IMG/VR virus record: IMGVR_UViG_3300024273_000202
Location: 1-21,342 of that record
From: a virus
DNA length: 21,342 nucleotides
Reading direction: 5' to 3' (one strand)
In this document: piece by piece, positions 1 through 7,432 of the stretch
How positions within the stretch are numbered: position 1 is the stretch's first letter
How the letters are laid out: the number at the start of each line of letters is the position of its first letter
Notes under the pieces: model-generated
Database searches by the model: none
The model's input: the letters and a program-made list of their open reading frames with translations, nothing else
What the model was told of the DNA's origin: nothing
Program-made: the position numbers and the translations under genes

Positions 1-193
1 TATGTACTTTCAAACGAAATCGCAAGATCAGCCGTTTTGATTATAGATTGCGCAACATAAACCTTAACCCTATGCCCTGTATCTAATTCTAGGGACATAT
101 CAAAGCACCTCATTGATATATTAAACGCAACTCAACTAAAACCAACAAGCTACACGTCGGCTCTATAGGCTTACATTATCTAATATTATAAAC
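1..193. other. Left-edge region with no assigned gene
   Basis: No complete gene is supported here. Plus frame 1 is open from the edge to a TAA at 58-60 (visible residues begin YVLSNEIARS) and plus frame 3 is open to a TAA near 81-83. Either could be the last residues of an upstream gene, but they are too short to choose between. The rest is AT-rich leader before the small gene at 194. The stretch 151-170 ends in CTCTATAGGC, which faintly resembles the end of a T7-type promoter. Confidence 0.4.
151..172 (+). promoter_or_regulatory. Weak T7-promoter-like element upstream of the first small gene
   Basis: The sequence CTCTATAGGC at 161-170 resembles the initiation end of T7-class promoters (CACTATAGGG), and it lies 24 bases before the ATG at 194. 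The upstream half does not match T7 well. The true promoter of this phage's polymerase is unknown, so this is only a candidate by resemblance. Confidence 0.15.
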
Positions 194-490
194 ATGTCAC
201 TACCAACAACACACAAGAAATGTCTTATCGAACTCAACACAGGCCTGTACCTATGCTATCCAAACTCGGAGCGAGCTATCATATATAACTATCCGAGTGA
301 CGAGCAAGACATGCGTAACGATTTAAACATGACCAACGGCAAGCTCGTAGGGCTGACTGAGGAAATCGATATGTACATCCACGAGTATACAAAGTATTCA
401 AATAAGAGAAACATGCCTGAGCTGGTCGATGAGCTGCAGCTATTCATAGATGGGGACAAGGCATTCCCTGTCGGATCGGAGACCGTGTAG
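194..490 (+). CDS. Small early protein of unknown function (98 aa)
   Basis: I do not recognise this protein. It is 98 residues, soluble in appearance, without a signal peptide or membrane segment, and moderately acidic towards the C-terminus. It has charged and polar stretches around a central MTNGKLVGLTEEIDMYIHEY segment. The ATG at 194 has only AT-rich sequence and no Shine-Dalgarno motif upstream. It lies directly before a strong terminator and the RNA polymerase gene, the place where T7-like phages keep small early genes that modify the host. An early host-takeover role is therefore an inference from position only. Codon use looks like that of its neighbours and the frame is clean, so I think the gene is real. 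Confidence 0.6.
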   Translation: MSLPTTHKKCLIELNTGLYLCYPNSERAIIYNYPSDEQDMRNDLNMTNGKLVGLTEEIDMYIHEYTKYSNKRNMPELVDELQLFIDGDKAFPVGSETV

Positions 491-526
491 GTACACTAGA
501 GTGGCAGCAAACACACAACACACATG

Positions 527-570
527 CCTAGTACATAGGAACAGTGCCTCTTATGTGCTAGGTATTTTAT
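527..570 (+). terminator. Rho-independent terminator after the first small gene
   Basis: A 14-bp stem can form between 527-540 (CCTAGTACATAGGA) and 549-562 (TCTTATGTGCTAGG), with two G-U pairs and an 8-base loop. It is followed directly by the T-rich run TATTTTATTTTT. It would end transcription entering from the left just before the promoter at 595-624, so that RNA polymerase expression depends on its own promoter. Confidence 0.8.
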
Positions 571-594
571 TTTTAATAAAGTAACTAGCCCCCA

Positions 595-624
595 TTGACA
601 GGGACTGACCCTTCTTTGTATAAT
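595..624 (+). promoter_or_regulatory. Near-consensus host sigma70 promoter for the RNA polymerase gene
   Basis: A perfect -35 box TTGACA (595-600) and a perfect -10 box TATAAT (619-624) are separated by 18 bases. The region between the terminator and the -35 is AT-rich. The promoter points at the RNA polymerase start codon about 100 bases downstream. In T7-like phages the host polymerase transcribes the phage RNA polymerase gene, and this site fits that job. The start site is predicted around 631-633. Confidence 0.85.
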
Positions 625-680
625 ATATATATAACACTTGTACAAAATGTTATACTATGATTATTACTACTGATGAATAA

Positions 681-705
681 AGTTATAAGTAAGTTACTTA
701 TAACT
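681..705. promoter_or_regulatory. Perfect 12-bp inverted repeat, candidate operator or RNA hairpin
   Basis: AGTTATAAGTAA (681-692) and TTACTTATAACT (694-705) are exact reverse complements around a single G at 693. On DNA this is a classic dyad for a dimeric regulator. In RNA it would make a 10-bp stem with the 5-base loop AAGTT, ending 21 bases before the RNA polymerase ATG. It lies inside the transcribed leader of the promoter at 595-624. No regulator gene is visible in the window. RNase III processing or a repressor site are both possible. Confidence 0.6.
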
Positions 706-726
706 TACTAACATATATAACACACG

Positions 727-3138
727 ATGCAGAAACTAAAGTTTAAAAATCAAAACCAAAAGTTAGAGCAGGAGATGCTGACTAAAGGTATAGGTAAACT
801 ACGTAGTCAAGTAACATCAGCGAGGGAGAGAGCAGCAGAAGCTGAGACTTGTTACGGCCAGAGGTTATTGAGAGAGGCTGTTCCTTTGTTAGTCGATGGT
901 ATCAATGACTGGTTTAAACAACAGCGTAAAGCTCCTTGTCCTAGCAATGCATACAATGAGTTGAAGGATGTTAAGCCTAAGGTCATAGCCTTCATTGCGT
1001 TAAAGGCTATCGTAGATACGTTAACACAGCGTCGGCCACTGGCTAGTTCTGCTATCAGACTGGGTGCTTTGATCGAAGATGAGAAACATTTCGGTGCGTT
1101 CTCAGATCACCCTAGTTACAGGCAGATACTACAAGGTGCTAACAAGCGCCCAAACTATCAGAAGAAACGGTACTATATCATACACTCAGAGAAGGGTGAG
1201 GTAATTAAAGGCAACGCAGAACCTTGGGACAAGTGGGGTACTCGCATCAAGCTACACATTGGTACAGTGTTGGTAACACTGATCAAGGAGTACACGGGGC
1301 TGGTGGATTACGTTATGATACAGACTGACAAGCGTGGGCCAGCTCGTTTTATACAGGCCACAGCTAAGACGCAGGAATGGATCGAAGATATGATCAAACA
1401 TAACGAGGCTTTAGATCCTTTCTGGATGCCACTCGATGACTTTCCTAAGCAGTGGACAGACAAGTGGTCAGGCGGGTATGACACTGAGAATGGTTTGCCA
1501 CCTGTTACACTGATCAAGACTAAGGACAAATCATTTCTACGTACCAACACGGAGCCTATGACTGAGGTCATGAAGTGCCTTAACAATTTACAGAACACAG
1601 CTTGGACAGTTAACGCTAAAGTTTTAGAAACTTTTCAGGACATATGGGAGAGTAACATTAAGATCGGTTCGCTACCTGCACAGGAGAATGAAGACATGCC
1701 GCCACTCAGTGAGGCCATGAAGGAAGATCCTGATCAGCTCAAGATGTGGAAGCGTAGGGCTGCACAGGTGTATGAGTACAACGCATCGACAAAGAGTAGG
1801 CGTCTGCTTGTGCTTAACACCTTACTCATGGCCAAGCGCTACGTTGGTAAACGTTTCTACCTACCACACCAGTGTGATTTCAGAGGCAGAGCGTACGCTA
1901 TCCCAGCCTACTTGAACCACATGGGGCCAGACTTTAGTAAAGGTCTGATGCAGTTCGCAGACTCGGAACCAGTCAATGACCCAGCTGACCTTAAGTGGAT
2001 GCATATTCATGGTGCTAATTGCTACGGAGTTAAGGGTACGTTTGAACAGAGACTCGCTTGGACAGTAGAAAACAAAAAAAGAATACTTGAACTAGCACAG
2101 GACTACAGGTCACAGCTTGAGTTTCTTAATGAGGCTGATGAAACATTCCAGTTCCTTGCCTACTGCTACGAGGTCGAACGTTTACACAATACAATAGGTG
2201 TCTTTCATACGCACCTGCCCTGCCAGATGGATGGTACAAACAATGGGCTGCAGATACTGGGCCTACTTACACGAGATGAATCATCCTGCGTAGCTACCAA
2301 CGTAGCACCGTCGAACTATCCGATGGACATCTATCAGATCGTAGCTGACAAAGCTACTGAGTATCTGAAACAAGATACTGTTAATCCTTTTGCCAACCAT
2401 TGGCTTGAGTTTGGCGTGACACGTAGTTGCGCTAAACGACCTACGATGACACAACCGTACGGCTCAACCCCGCATTCGTGCAGAGCCTACGTAAACGGAT
2501 GGTACTTGGAACAGGTTAGAGCAGGACGCTTCGACCCCTTTGATGAAGTTAATCGGTTCCAAGCTACCTCCTATCTTTCTACCTTCATATGGCAGGCTAT
2601 CAATGAGGTAGTCGGTAAGCCTCGTGAAGCTATGGCATGGTTACAGAAGGCAGCACGTGAGCTAGCCAAGGAGGACAAACCTATGTACTGGTTGAGCCCA
2701 TCGGGCTTCCCTTGCTACCAGTCTTATCCTAAGTGGGCCGAGAAATCCATACGTACACGGGTGGGGGAACGGGTGTATCGTGTTAAGTTCCGCGAGGATA
2801 CAGATAAGCTCAGCCCTAAACGACAGGCACAAGGGAGTAGCCCTAACTTTGTACACAGTCTCGATGCCAGTTGTTTACATATGACTGTGAACAAGTGTGC
2901 TGACCTAGGTATTAAATCTTTTGCAATGGTACACGATAGTTTCGGTACTCACTGCACTCACTCTGCACTGCTTGCCTCTACTATTAAGGAGACAATGCAC
3001 GACATATTTAGCGTTGATCAGTTAGCTGTCTTAAAAAATAAACTTGAGATAGATAACGACTTGACACTAGAACCACTCCCATCGTATGGTGACTTTGACA
3101 TCGACGATGTTCTTAAATCAAACTACATATTCTCATAA
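727..3138 (+). CDS. 1: T7-like single-subunit DNA-dependent RNA polymerase
   Basis: This is the phage RNA polymerase, which transcribes the middle and late genes from phage promoters without host sigma factors. It has 803 residues against 883 in T7, with the difference mostly in the N-terminal half. Family motifs are clear: DFRGR at 384-388 (T7 DWRGR); motif A MDGTNNGLQ with catalytic Asp502; motif B with Arg566, Lys570 and Tyr578, in exactly the spacing of T7 Arg627, Lys631 and Tyr639; and motif C HDSFGTH with catalytic Asp737. The C-terminus keeps the aromatic-rich end (YIFS against T7 FAFA). The ATG at 727 has no Shine-Dalgarno sequence; an ATG at 775 sits directly against AGGAG, too close to serve. 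It is expressed from the promoter at 595-624 and is followed by the SSB gene with a TAATG overlap. Confidence 0.97.
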   Translation: MQKLKFKNQNQKLEQEMLTKGIGKLRSQVTSARERAAEAETCYGQRLLREAVPLLVDGINDWFKQQRKAPCPSNAYNELKDVKPKVIAFIALKAIVDTLTQRRPLASSAIRLGALIEDEKHFGAFSDHPSYRQILQGANKRPNYQKKRYYIIHSEKGEVIKGNAEPWDKWGTRIKLHIGTVLVTLIKEYTGLVDYVMIQTDKRGPARFIQATAKTQEWIEDMIKHNEALDPFWMPLDDFPKQWTDKWSGGYDTENGLPPVTLIKTKDKSFLRTNTEPMTEVMKCLNNLQNTAWTVNAKVLETFQDIWESNIKIGSLPAQENEDMPPLSEAMKEDPDQLKMWKRRAAQVYEYNASTKSRRLLVLNTLLMAKRYVGKRFYLPHQCDFRGRAYAIPAYLNHMGPDFSKGLMQFADSEPVNDPADLKWMHIHGANCYGVKGTFEQRLAWTVENKKRILELAQDYRSQLEFLNEADETFQFLAYCYEVERLHNTIGVFHTHLPCQMDGTNNGLQILGLLTRDESSCVATNVAPSNYPMDIYQIVADKATEYLKQDTVNPFANHWLEFGVTRSCAKRPTMTQPYGSTPHSCRAYVNGWYLEQVRAGRFDPFDEVNRFQATSYLSTFIWQAINEVVGKPREAMAWLQKAARELAKEDKPMYWLSPSGFPCYQSYPKWAEKSIRTRVGERVYRVKFREDTDKLSPKRQAQGSSPNFVHSLDASCLHMTVNKCADLGIKSFAMVHDSFGTHCTHSALLASTIKETMHDIFSVDQLAVLKNKLEIDNDLTLEPLPSYGDFDIDDVLKSNYIFS

Positions 3139-3734
3139 TGAATAACACAATAAATACACCCAAGGGTAAAGCTGTTTACCCGCACGTTAACGAACCTAAT
3201 ACTCGCTTCAACCCTATGGGTGAGTATAGTTGCAGCATCTCTGTCTCTGAAGAAGACGGTGAGGCTTTTAATAAACAAGTCACTGAAATCTACGAAGCAG
3301 CTTACCAGCGTGAGTGCTTACTGCAGAACAAGAAACTCAAGAAGGCCTCCTCTTTCCCAGTCGGGAAGGACGATGAGGGTGAGTGGATTATCAAGGCCAA
3401 GCAACCAGCCAAGGTGGAAACCAAGGCAGGTAAAGTCTTTGAGTTTAACATCAAACTCTTCGATGCTCAAGGCTCACTGTGCAATGCGCAAGTAGGCTCT
3501 GGCTCCACTGTTAAATGTGCAGTCGAACCTCGCACTTGGTTTGTCGGGAGCCTCGGCTTCGGTATTACCCTATCTCTCAAAGCAGTACAGGTCATTGACC
3601 TTATTGAGCAAGGCGGCTCCAGTGCTACCTCGTTCGGCTTCGCTGCTGAAGAAGGTTACGTAGGTGAGAAGCTTGAAGAAGCTTTTGTATCTGCTGACGA
3701 TGAGTCTTCCGCGGAATCAGCCTTTGACTTCTAG
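3138..3734 (+). CDS. 2.5: gp2.5-like single-stranded DNA-binding protein
   Basis: This is an OB-fold ssDNA-binding protein of the T7 gp2.5 type. It coats single strands at the fork and contacts polymerase and helicase. It has 198 residues against 232 in T7. The N-terminal block from about residue 14 (YPHVNEPNTRFNPMGEY) is the family's usual opening. The middle carries the beta-rich OB segments, including AKVETKAGKVFEFNIKLFDA. The C-terminus is acidic and ends in phenylalanine (ADDESSAESAFDF), the feature that in gp2.5 mediates partner binding and competes with DNA. The start overlaps the polymerase stop as TAATG, suggesting translational coupling. The acidic tail is encoded in the region that overlaps the start of the endonuclease gene in another frame. 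Confidence 0.9.
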   Translation: MNNTINTPKGKAVYPHVNEPNTRFNPMGEYSCSISVSEEDGEAFNKQVTEIYEAAYQRECLLQNKKLKKASSFPVGKDDEGEWIIKAKQPAKVETKAGKVFEFNIKLFDAQGSLCNAQVGSGSTVKCAVEPRTWFVGSLGFGITLSLKAVQVIDLIEQGGSSATSFGFAAEEGYVGEKLEEAFVSADDESSAESAFDF

Positions 3735-4104
3735 CTGCTACAGGTCAAAGTTTGAGGCACAGGTGGCTCTTGCGTTAGAGAATGCGAGAGTCACCTACAC
3801 CTACGAACAGGATGTGATACGCTTTGAGCAGCCAGCCAAGCAGCGTAGATATACACCTGACTTTGTACTGCCTAACGGCATCATTCTGGAGGTTAAGGGT
3901 TACCTTGATACCAACGACAGAATGAAACACAAGTGGATTAAGGAGCAGCATCCTGAACTAGACATCCGCTTTGTATTCATGAATCCTAACACACGCATAA
4001 CAAAGAAATCCAAGACACGTTACAAGGACTGGGCTGACAAGCTTGGCTACCCTTGGTGTTGCGGCCCAGAGATACCAAACACATGGAAGAACTACAAGCC
4101 TTAA
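3700..4104 (+). CDS. 3: T7 endonuclease I-like Holliday junction resolvase
   Basis: This is a branched-DNA endonuclease of the T7 gp3 family. It cuts four-way junctions before packaging and helps break down host DNA. From the ATG at 3700 it has 134 residues (T7: 149). The predicted catalytic residues fall at Glu19, Asp54 (YTPDF), Glu64 and Lys66 (LEVKG), one position off T7 Glu20, Asp55, Glu65 and Lys67. That alignment is the main reason for this start. An ATG at 3664 would add 12 residues (146 aa) but would lengthen the out-of-frame overlap with the SSB gene from 35 to 71 bases. Other matching blocks are KEQHPELDIRFVF and the basic C-terminal half. No good Shine-Dalgarno site is present at either start. 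Confidence 0.92.
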   Translation: MSLPRNQPLTSSCYRSKFEAQVALALENARVTYTYEQDVIRFEQPAKQRRYTPDFVLPNGIILEVKGYLDTNDRMKHKWIKEQHPELDIRFVFMNPNTRITKKSKTRYKDWADKLGYPWCCGPEIPNTWKNYKP

Positions 4105-5639
4105 AGACACACCAACCCTGCCCAGACTGCGGCAGTTCAGACGCATTAACAATCAACGTAGACGGTAGTACAAAGTGCTACAGCTGCGACCAATTTACAT
4201 CCAAGAATAAAAGTACTATAGCACCTATGCCTTCTAAGTTTGCGCGGGGTGAGTACCAAGATCTAGTAAAGCGTAAGATCAGTGAACGGATCTGCCGTAA
4301 CTATGATTATTCCATTGGAGAATACGACAACAAGAAGTGTCACATCGCTTCGTACCGTAACAGTTCTGGCGTAGTTGTCGGACAAAAGATACGTTTTCCC
4401 GACAAGACTTTTAAAATTGTTGGAGATGTTAAGACTCCTTACGGGTGGCAACGCTTCCGCAATGGGAGATACATCTGCGTAACCGAAGGAGAGATTGATT
4501 GCTTATCAGTGGCTGAAGTCTTTGAAGGTAAGTACCCTGTAGTATCTATTCCTAATGGTGCTGCCTCTGCTCCGTCCTTCTTTAAGAAACACTTGGATTA
4601 CTTTGAAGGCTTTGACAATGTAGTAATCATGTTCGACATGGATGAGGCAGGAGCCTTGGCCGCTAAGACCTGTGCTTCTATTCTCTCTGTAGGTAAAGCT
4701 AAGATCGCTTGCCTACCTGCTAAAGATCCGAACGAATTACTCGTAGCTAACAACGGAGCAGCTATCACTCAAGCGTTCTGGAATGCAGAAGCATACCGTC
4801 CAGATGGTATCGTACTAGGCGAGGACATGTGGCAGAAGGTGTCAGCTGTGGATAAGATTGAGTCAGCTAAGTATCCTTATGACGGCTTGAATAAAATTAC
4901 ACGAGGGTTACGTGTCGGTGAGATCGTTACCTTCTGTGCTGGCAGTGGTGTAGGTAAGAGTAGCGTGTGCCGTGAGATGGCGTACAGTCTCATACAACAG
5001 GGTGAGAAGATTGGTTACATTGCATTGGAAGAATCTATTAAGCGTACAGCTTTAGGATTGATGGGCATACATGCTAACAAACCTTTGCACTTGCTTGATG
5101 AACTACCACCAGAGGAAGAGCTAAAGGAAGCTTACGATTCAACGATTGGTTCTGGTAACTACGTAACCTATGACCACTGGGGTTCTATTGAATCTGATAA
5201 CTTGATCAACCGTATTCGTTATATGAACAAGGCGTTAGGTTGTAAGTGGATCTTTCTTGACCACGTGTCTATCGTAGTCTCAGGGCAGGACGGGGATGAA
5301 CGTAAGATGATTGACATTCTCATGACTAAGCTACGCTCTCTCGTTGAAGAGACAAACGTAGGTATGCTTCTTGTCTCTCACCTTAAACGTCCAGAGGGGC
5401 GTGGCTTTGAGGAGGGGAGAGAGGTAACTCTTGGTCACCTACGTGGGTCAGCTGGTCTCGGTCAGTTAAGTGATATGGTTATTGCTATTGAACGTAACCA
5501 ACAGGATGAGGAATTAAAAAATCAAAGCACTGTTCGTATCCTTAAGAATAGGTTCAGTGGTGAAACAGGGCTTGCATGTTATTTAGATTTCGATTTACCT
5601 ACTGGTCGCCTCAACGAATCAACACCAATGGATTTATAA
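4083..5639 (+). CDS. 4: T7 gp4-like primase-helicase
   Basis: This is a bifunctional replication protein: it primes the lagging strand and unwinds DNA as a ring. From the ATG at 4083 it has 518 residues (T7: 566). A CPDC...CYSC zinc-binding domain (Cys13, Cys16, Cys32, Cys35) recognises the priming site. The TOPRIM primase core has VTEGEID around 133-139 and DMDEAG from 185. The RecA-like helicase has Walker A GSGVGKS at 287-293, then FLDH, a DERKMID segment, SHLK and ERNQQ. The ATG at 4053 would add 10 residues but deepen the overlap with the endonuclease; 4083 matches the family start better. Met49, after the zinc domain, is where T7 makes its short form from an internal start, but no ribosome site is seen there. 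The C-terminus ends MDL and lacks T7's long acidic, Phe-ending tail. Confidence 0.95.
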   Translation: MEELQALKTHQPCPDCGSSDALTINVDGSTKCYSCDQFTSKNKSTIAPMPSKFARGEYQDLVKRKISERICRNYDYSIGEYDNKKCHIASYRNSSGVVVGQKIRFPDKTFKIVGDVKTPYGWQRFRNGRYICVTEGEIDCLSVAEVFEGKYPVVSIPNGAASAPSFFKKHLDYFEGFDNVVIMFDMDEAGALAAKTCASILSVGKAKIACLPAKDPNELLVANNGAAITQAFWNAEAYRPDGIVLGEDMWQKVSAVDKIESAKYPYDGLNKITRGLRVGEIVTFCAGSGVGKSSVCREMAYSLIQQGEKIGYIALEESIKRTALGLMGIHANKPLHLLDELPPEEELKEAYDSTIGSGNYVTYDHWGSIESDNLINRIRYMNKALGCKWIFLDHVSIVVSGQDGDERKMIDILMTKLRSLVEETNVGMLLVSHLKRPEGRGFEEGREVTLGHLRGSAGLGQLSDMVIAIERNQQDEELKNQSTVRILKNRFSGETGLACYLDFDLPTGRLNESTPMDL

Positions 5640-5640
5640 T

Positions 5641-7431
5641 ATGATATTTTTTGATATTGAAACTAATGGTATAGAAGATTGGGATCGACTTACTGATCTT
5701 AAGAAAGTGTTTGTACTGTGTGCTTATGATACAGAGCAGCAGCGAATGCTTACAGCTACCACACCTGAAGAGATTAAGAAGGTACTAGCCGTGATGGCTG
5801 ATGCCGACTACGTAGTAGGACATAACATTATCTCTTTTGATCTACCTTGCCTTGCTAAGTTGTACGGCTTTCGCCATGCAAACGTCTTGGATACTTTAGT
5901 CATGTCGCGTTGTATCTTTCCAGATCTACGTGAGAATGATTTTAAACGTAGGGAGTTTCCTTCCAAGCTTGTAGGCAGCCACAGTTTAAAAGCTTGGGGC
6001 CATCGCTTAGGTGTAATGAAGGACGAACATGGCGAGCAAGAAACATGGGAGGTATGCACTCCTGAGATGATTGAGTACTGCAAGCAGGACGTAGTAGTTA
6101 CTCAGGCTATCTACAATAACTTGATGAAGTCTAACCCTAGCTTGCAGATGCTAAGTATCGAACACACCTTTGCTAGGATAATTAGAAAGCAGCAGGCTAA
6201 TGGTTTTCCTTTTGACATAGATAAAGCCGAAGCGCTCTGCGGTAAGCTGACATCTACTCGCGTTACTTTGAAGCAGGATCTCCAAGAGCTGTTCGGCCCT
6301 ACCCGTGAGGACATGAAGACTACTTACTGGAACACGCCAGACGGTAAGGAGTGGGAGTCTAAGAAGGCAGCTATAGCTAAGAAGTATAAAGCTAAAGATA
6401 TTGTAAAGGGCAGGTGCAAACAAAAGCTAACAGCCTTTAACCCTAACAGCAGGGATCAGATTTCTGAGCGCTTAATGGAGCAAGGGTGGAAGCCAGCGGC
6501 TTACGAAGGTAAACGCCCTGCTATTAACGAGCCTGTCCTTAAAGAGATCGGTACGCCCGAAGCGCTACAGCTATGTGAGTACCTACTCATAAGTAAACGT
6601 CTCGGTCAGATCAGTGAGGGTAACCAAGCTTGGCTGAAGCTAGTTAAGGATGATCGTATCTACGGTAGCGTCAATACAAACGGAGCAGTGTCTGGTCGTT
6701 GTACACATAGTCATCCTAATGTAGCCCAAGTCCCTGCAGGTAGGGCTCCCTATGGAACTGAATGCCGTGAGTTGTTTAGCGCTCCTCGTGGTAAGGTACT
6801 AGTGGGGGCTGATGCTTCTGGCCTAGAGCTACGCTGCCTCGCTCACTATCTATACAAGTGGGACAAGGGAGCTTACGCCCGTGAGATCCTTGAGGGTGAT
6901 ATCCACACAGCTAACATGAAAGCAGCAGGACTAGACAACAGAGATCAAGCTAAGACTTTCATCTACGCTTTCCTGTACGGAGCAGGCGATGCTAAGATCG
7001 GTTCTATTGTAAATGGTAACAGCGCTGACGGTAAGCGTTTGAAGGCTTCCTTCTTTAGTAAGACCCCAGCTATTAAGAGTTTGGTTACTGCCGTCGATAG
7101 ACGTGTTAAGTTAACTAAAGATATTAACGGATTAGATGGTCGTGTACTTCCCTGCCGCTCACCGCACAGTGCTTTGAATCTACTACTTCAATCTGCTGGT
7201 GCTGTTGTTATGAAGCAGGCTCTGATAGAGTTTGTTAAACTAGCTAAGCACCCTTATGAATTACATGCTAACATTCATGACGAAGTGCAGTTCAGTTGTA
7301 CTAAAGAGCATGCCGATTCTTTAGGCTCCTCCTTTGTTAAAGCTTTGGAAAATGCTGGCAGGTTTTTAAAATTCAACTGCCCACTAGATGGGGAATATAA
7401 AATAGGAAACAACTGGTCAGAGACTCATTAA
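5641..7431 (+). CDS. 5: Family A DNA polymerase, T7 gp5-like
   Basis: This is the replicative DNA polymerase with a 3'-5' proofreading domain. It has 596 residues against 704 in T7. Exonuclease residues are Asp5 and Glu7 (DIE), Asp67 (HNIISFD) and Asp150 (YCKQDVVVT). Polymerase motif A is DASGLELRCLAH with Asp391. Motif B is RDQAKTFIYAFLYGAGD with Lys438 and Tyr442; the Tyr corresponds to the T7 Tyr526 position. Motif C is HDEVQ with Asp547. All catalytic residues are present. The stretch between FGPT and FNPNSR, which in T7 holds the thioredoxin-binding loop, is about 50 residues, clearly shorter than T7's, so processivity may depend on something else. The gene begins one base after the helicase stop and has no Shine-Dalgarno site. 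Confidence 0.96.
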   Translation: MIFFDIETNGIEDWDRLTDLKKVFVLCAYDTEQQRMLTATTPEEIKKVLAVMADADYVVGHNIISFDLPCLAKLYGFRHANVLDTLVMSRCIFPDLRENDFKRREFPSKLVGSHSLKAWGHRLGVMKDEHGEQETWEVCTPEMIEYCKQDVVVTQAIYNNLMKSNPSLQMLSIEHTFARIIRKQQANGFPFDIDKAEALCGKLTSTRVTLKQDLQELFGPTREDMKTTYWNTPDGKEWESKKAAIAKKYKAKDIVKGRCKQKLTAFNPNSRDQISERLMEQGWKPAAYEGKRPAINEPVLKEIGTPEALQLCEYLLISKRLGQISEGNQAWLKLVKDDRIYGSVNTNGAVSGRCTHSHPNVAQVPAGRAPYGTECRELFSAPRGKVLVGADASGLELRCLAHYLYKWDKGAYAREILEGDIHTANMKAAGLDNRDQAKTFIYAFLYGAGDAKIGSIVNGNSADGKRLKASFFSKTPAIKSLVTAVDRRVKLTKDINGLDGRVLPCRSPHSALNLLLQSAGAVVMKQALIEFVKLAKHPYELHANIHDEVQFSCTKEHADSLGSSFVKALENAGRFLKFNCPLDGEYKIGNNWSETH

Positions 7432-7432
7432 T

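Noticed and set aside
28-114. Minus-strand reading frame of 28 residues starting with ATG at 114
   Set aside because: It closes with TGA at 28-30, so it is not a partial gene entering from the left; it is too short and has no support.
3664-3699. Earlier ATG for the endonuclease gene giving 146 residues
   Set aside because: It would increase the overlap with the SSB gene to 71 bases, and the extra residues have no counterpart; the start at 3700 aligns the catalytic residues with T7 to within one position.
4053-4082. Earlier ATG for the primase-helicase giving 528 residues
   Set aside because: The extra ten residues come from deeper overlap with the endonuclease gene and do not match the family start; ATG at 4083 is closer to the usual distance from the zinc motif.
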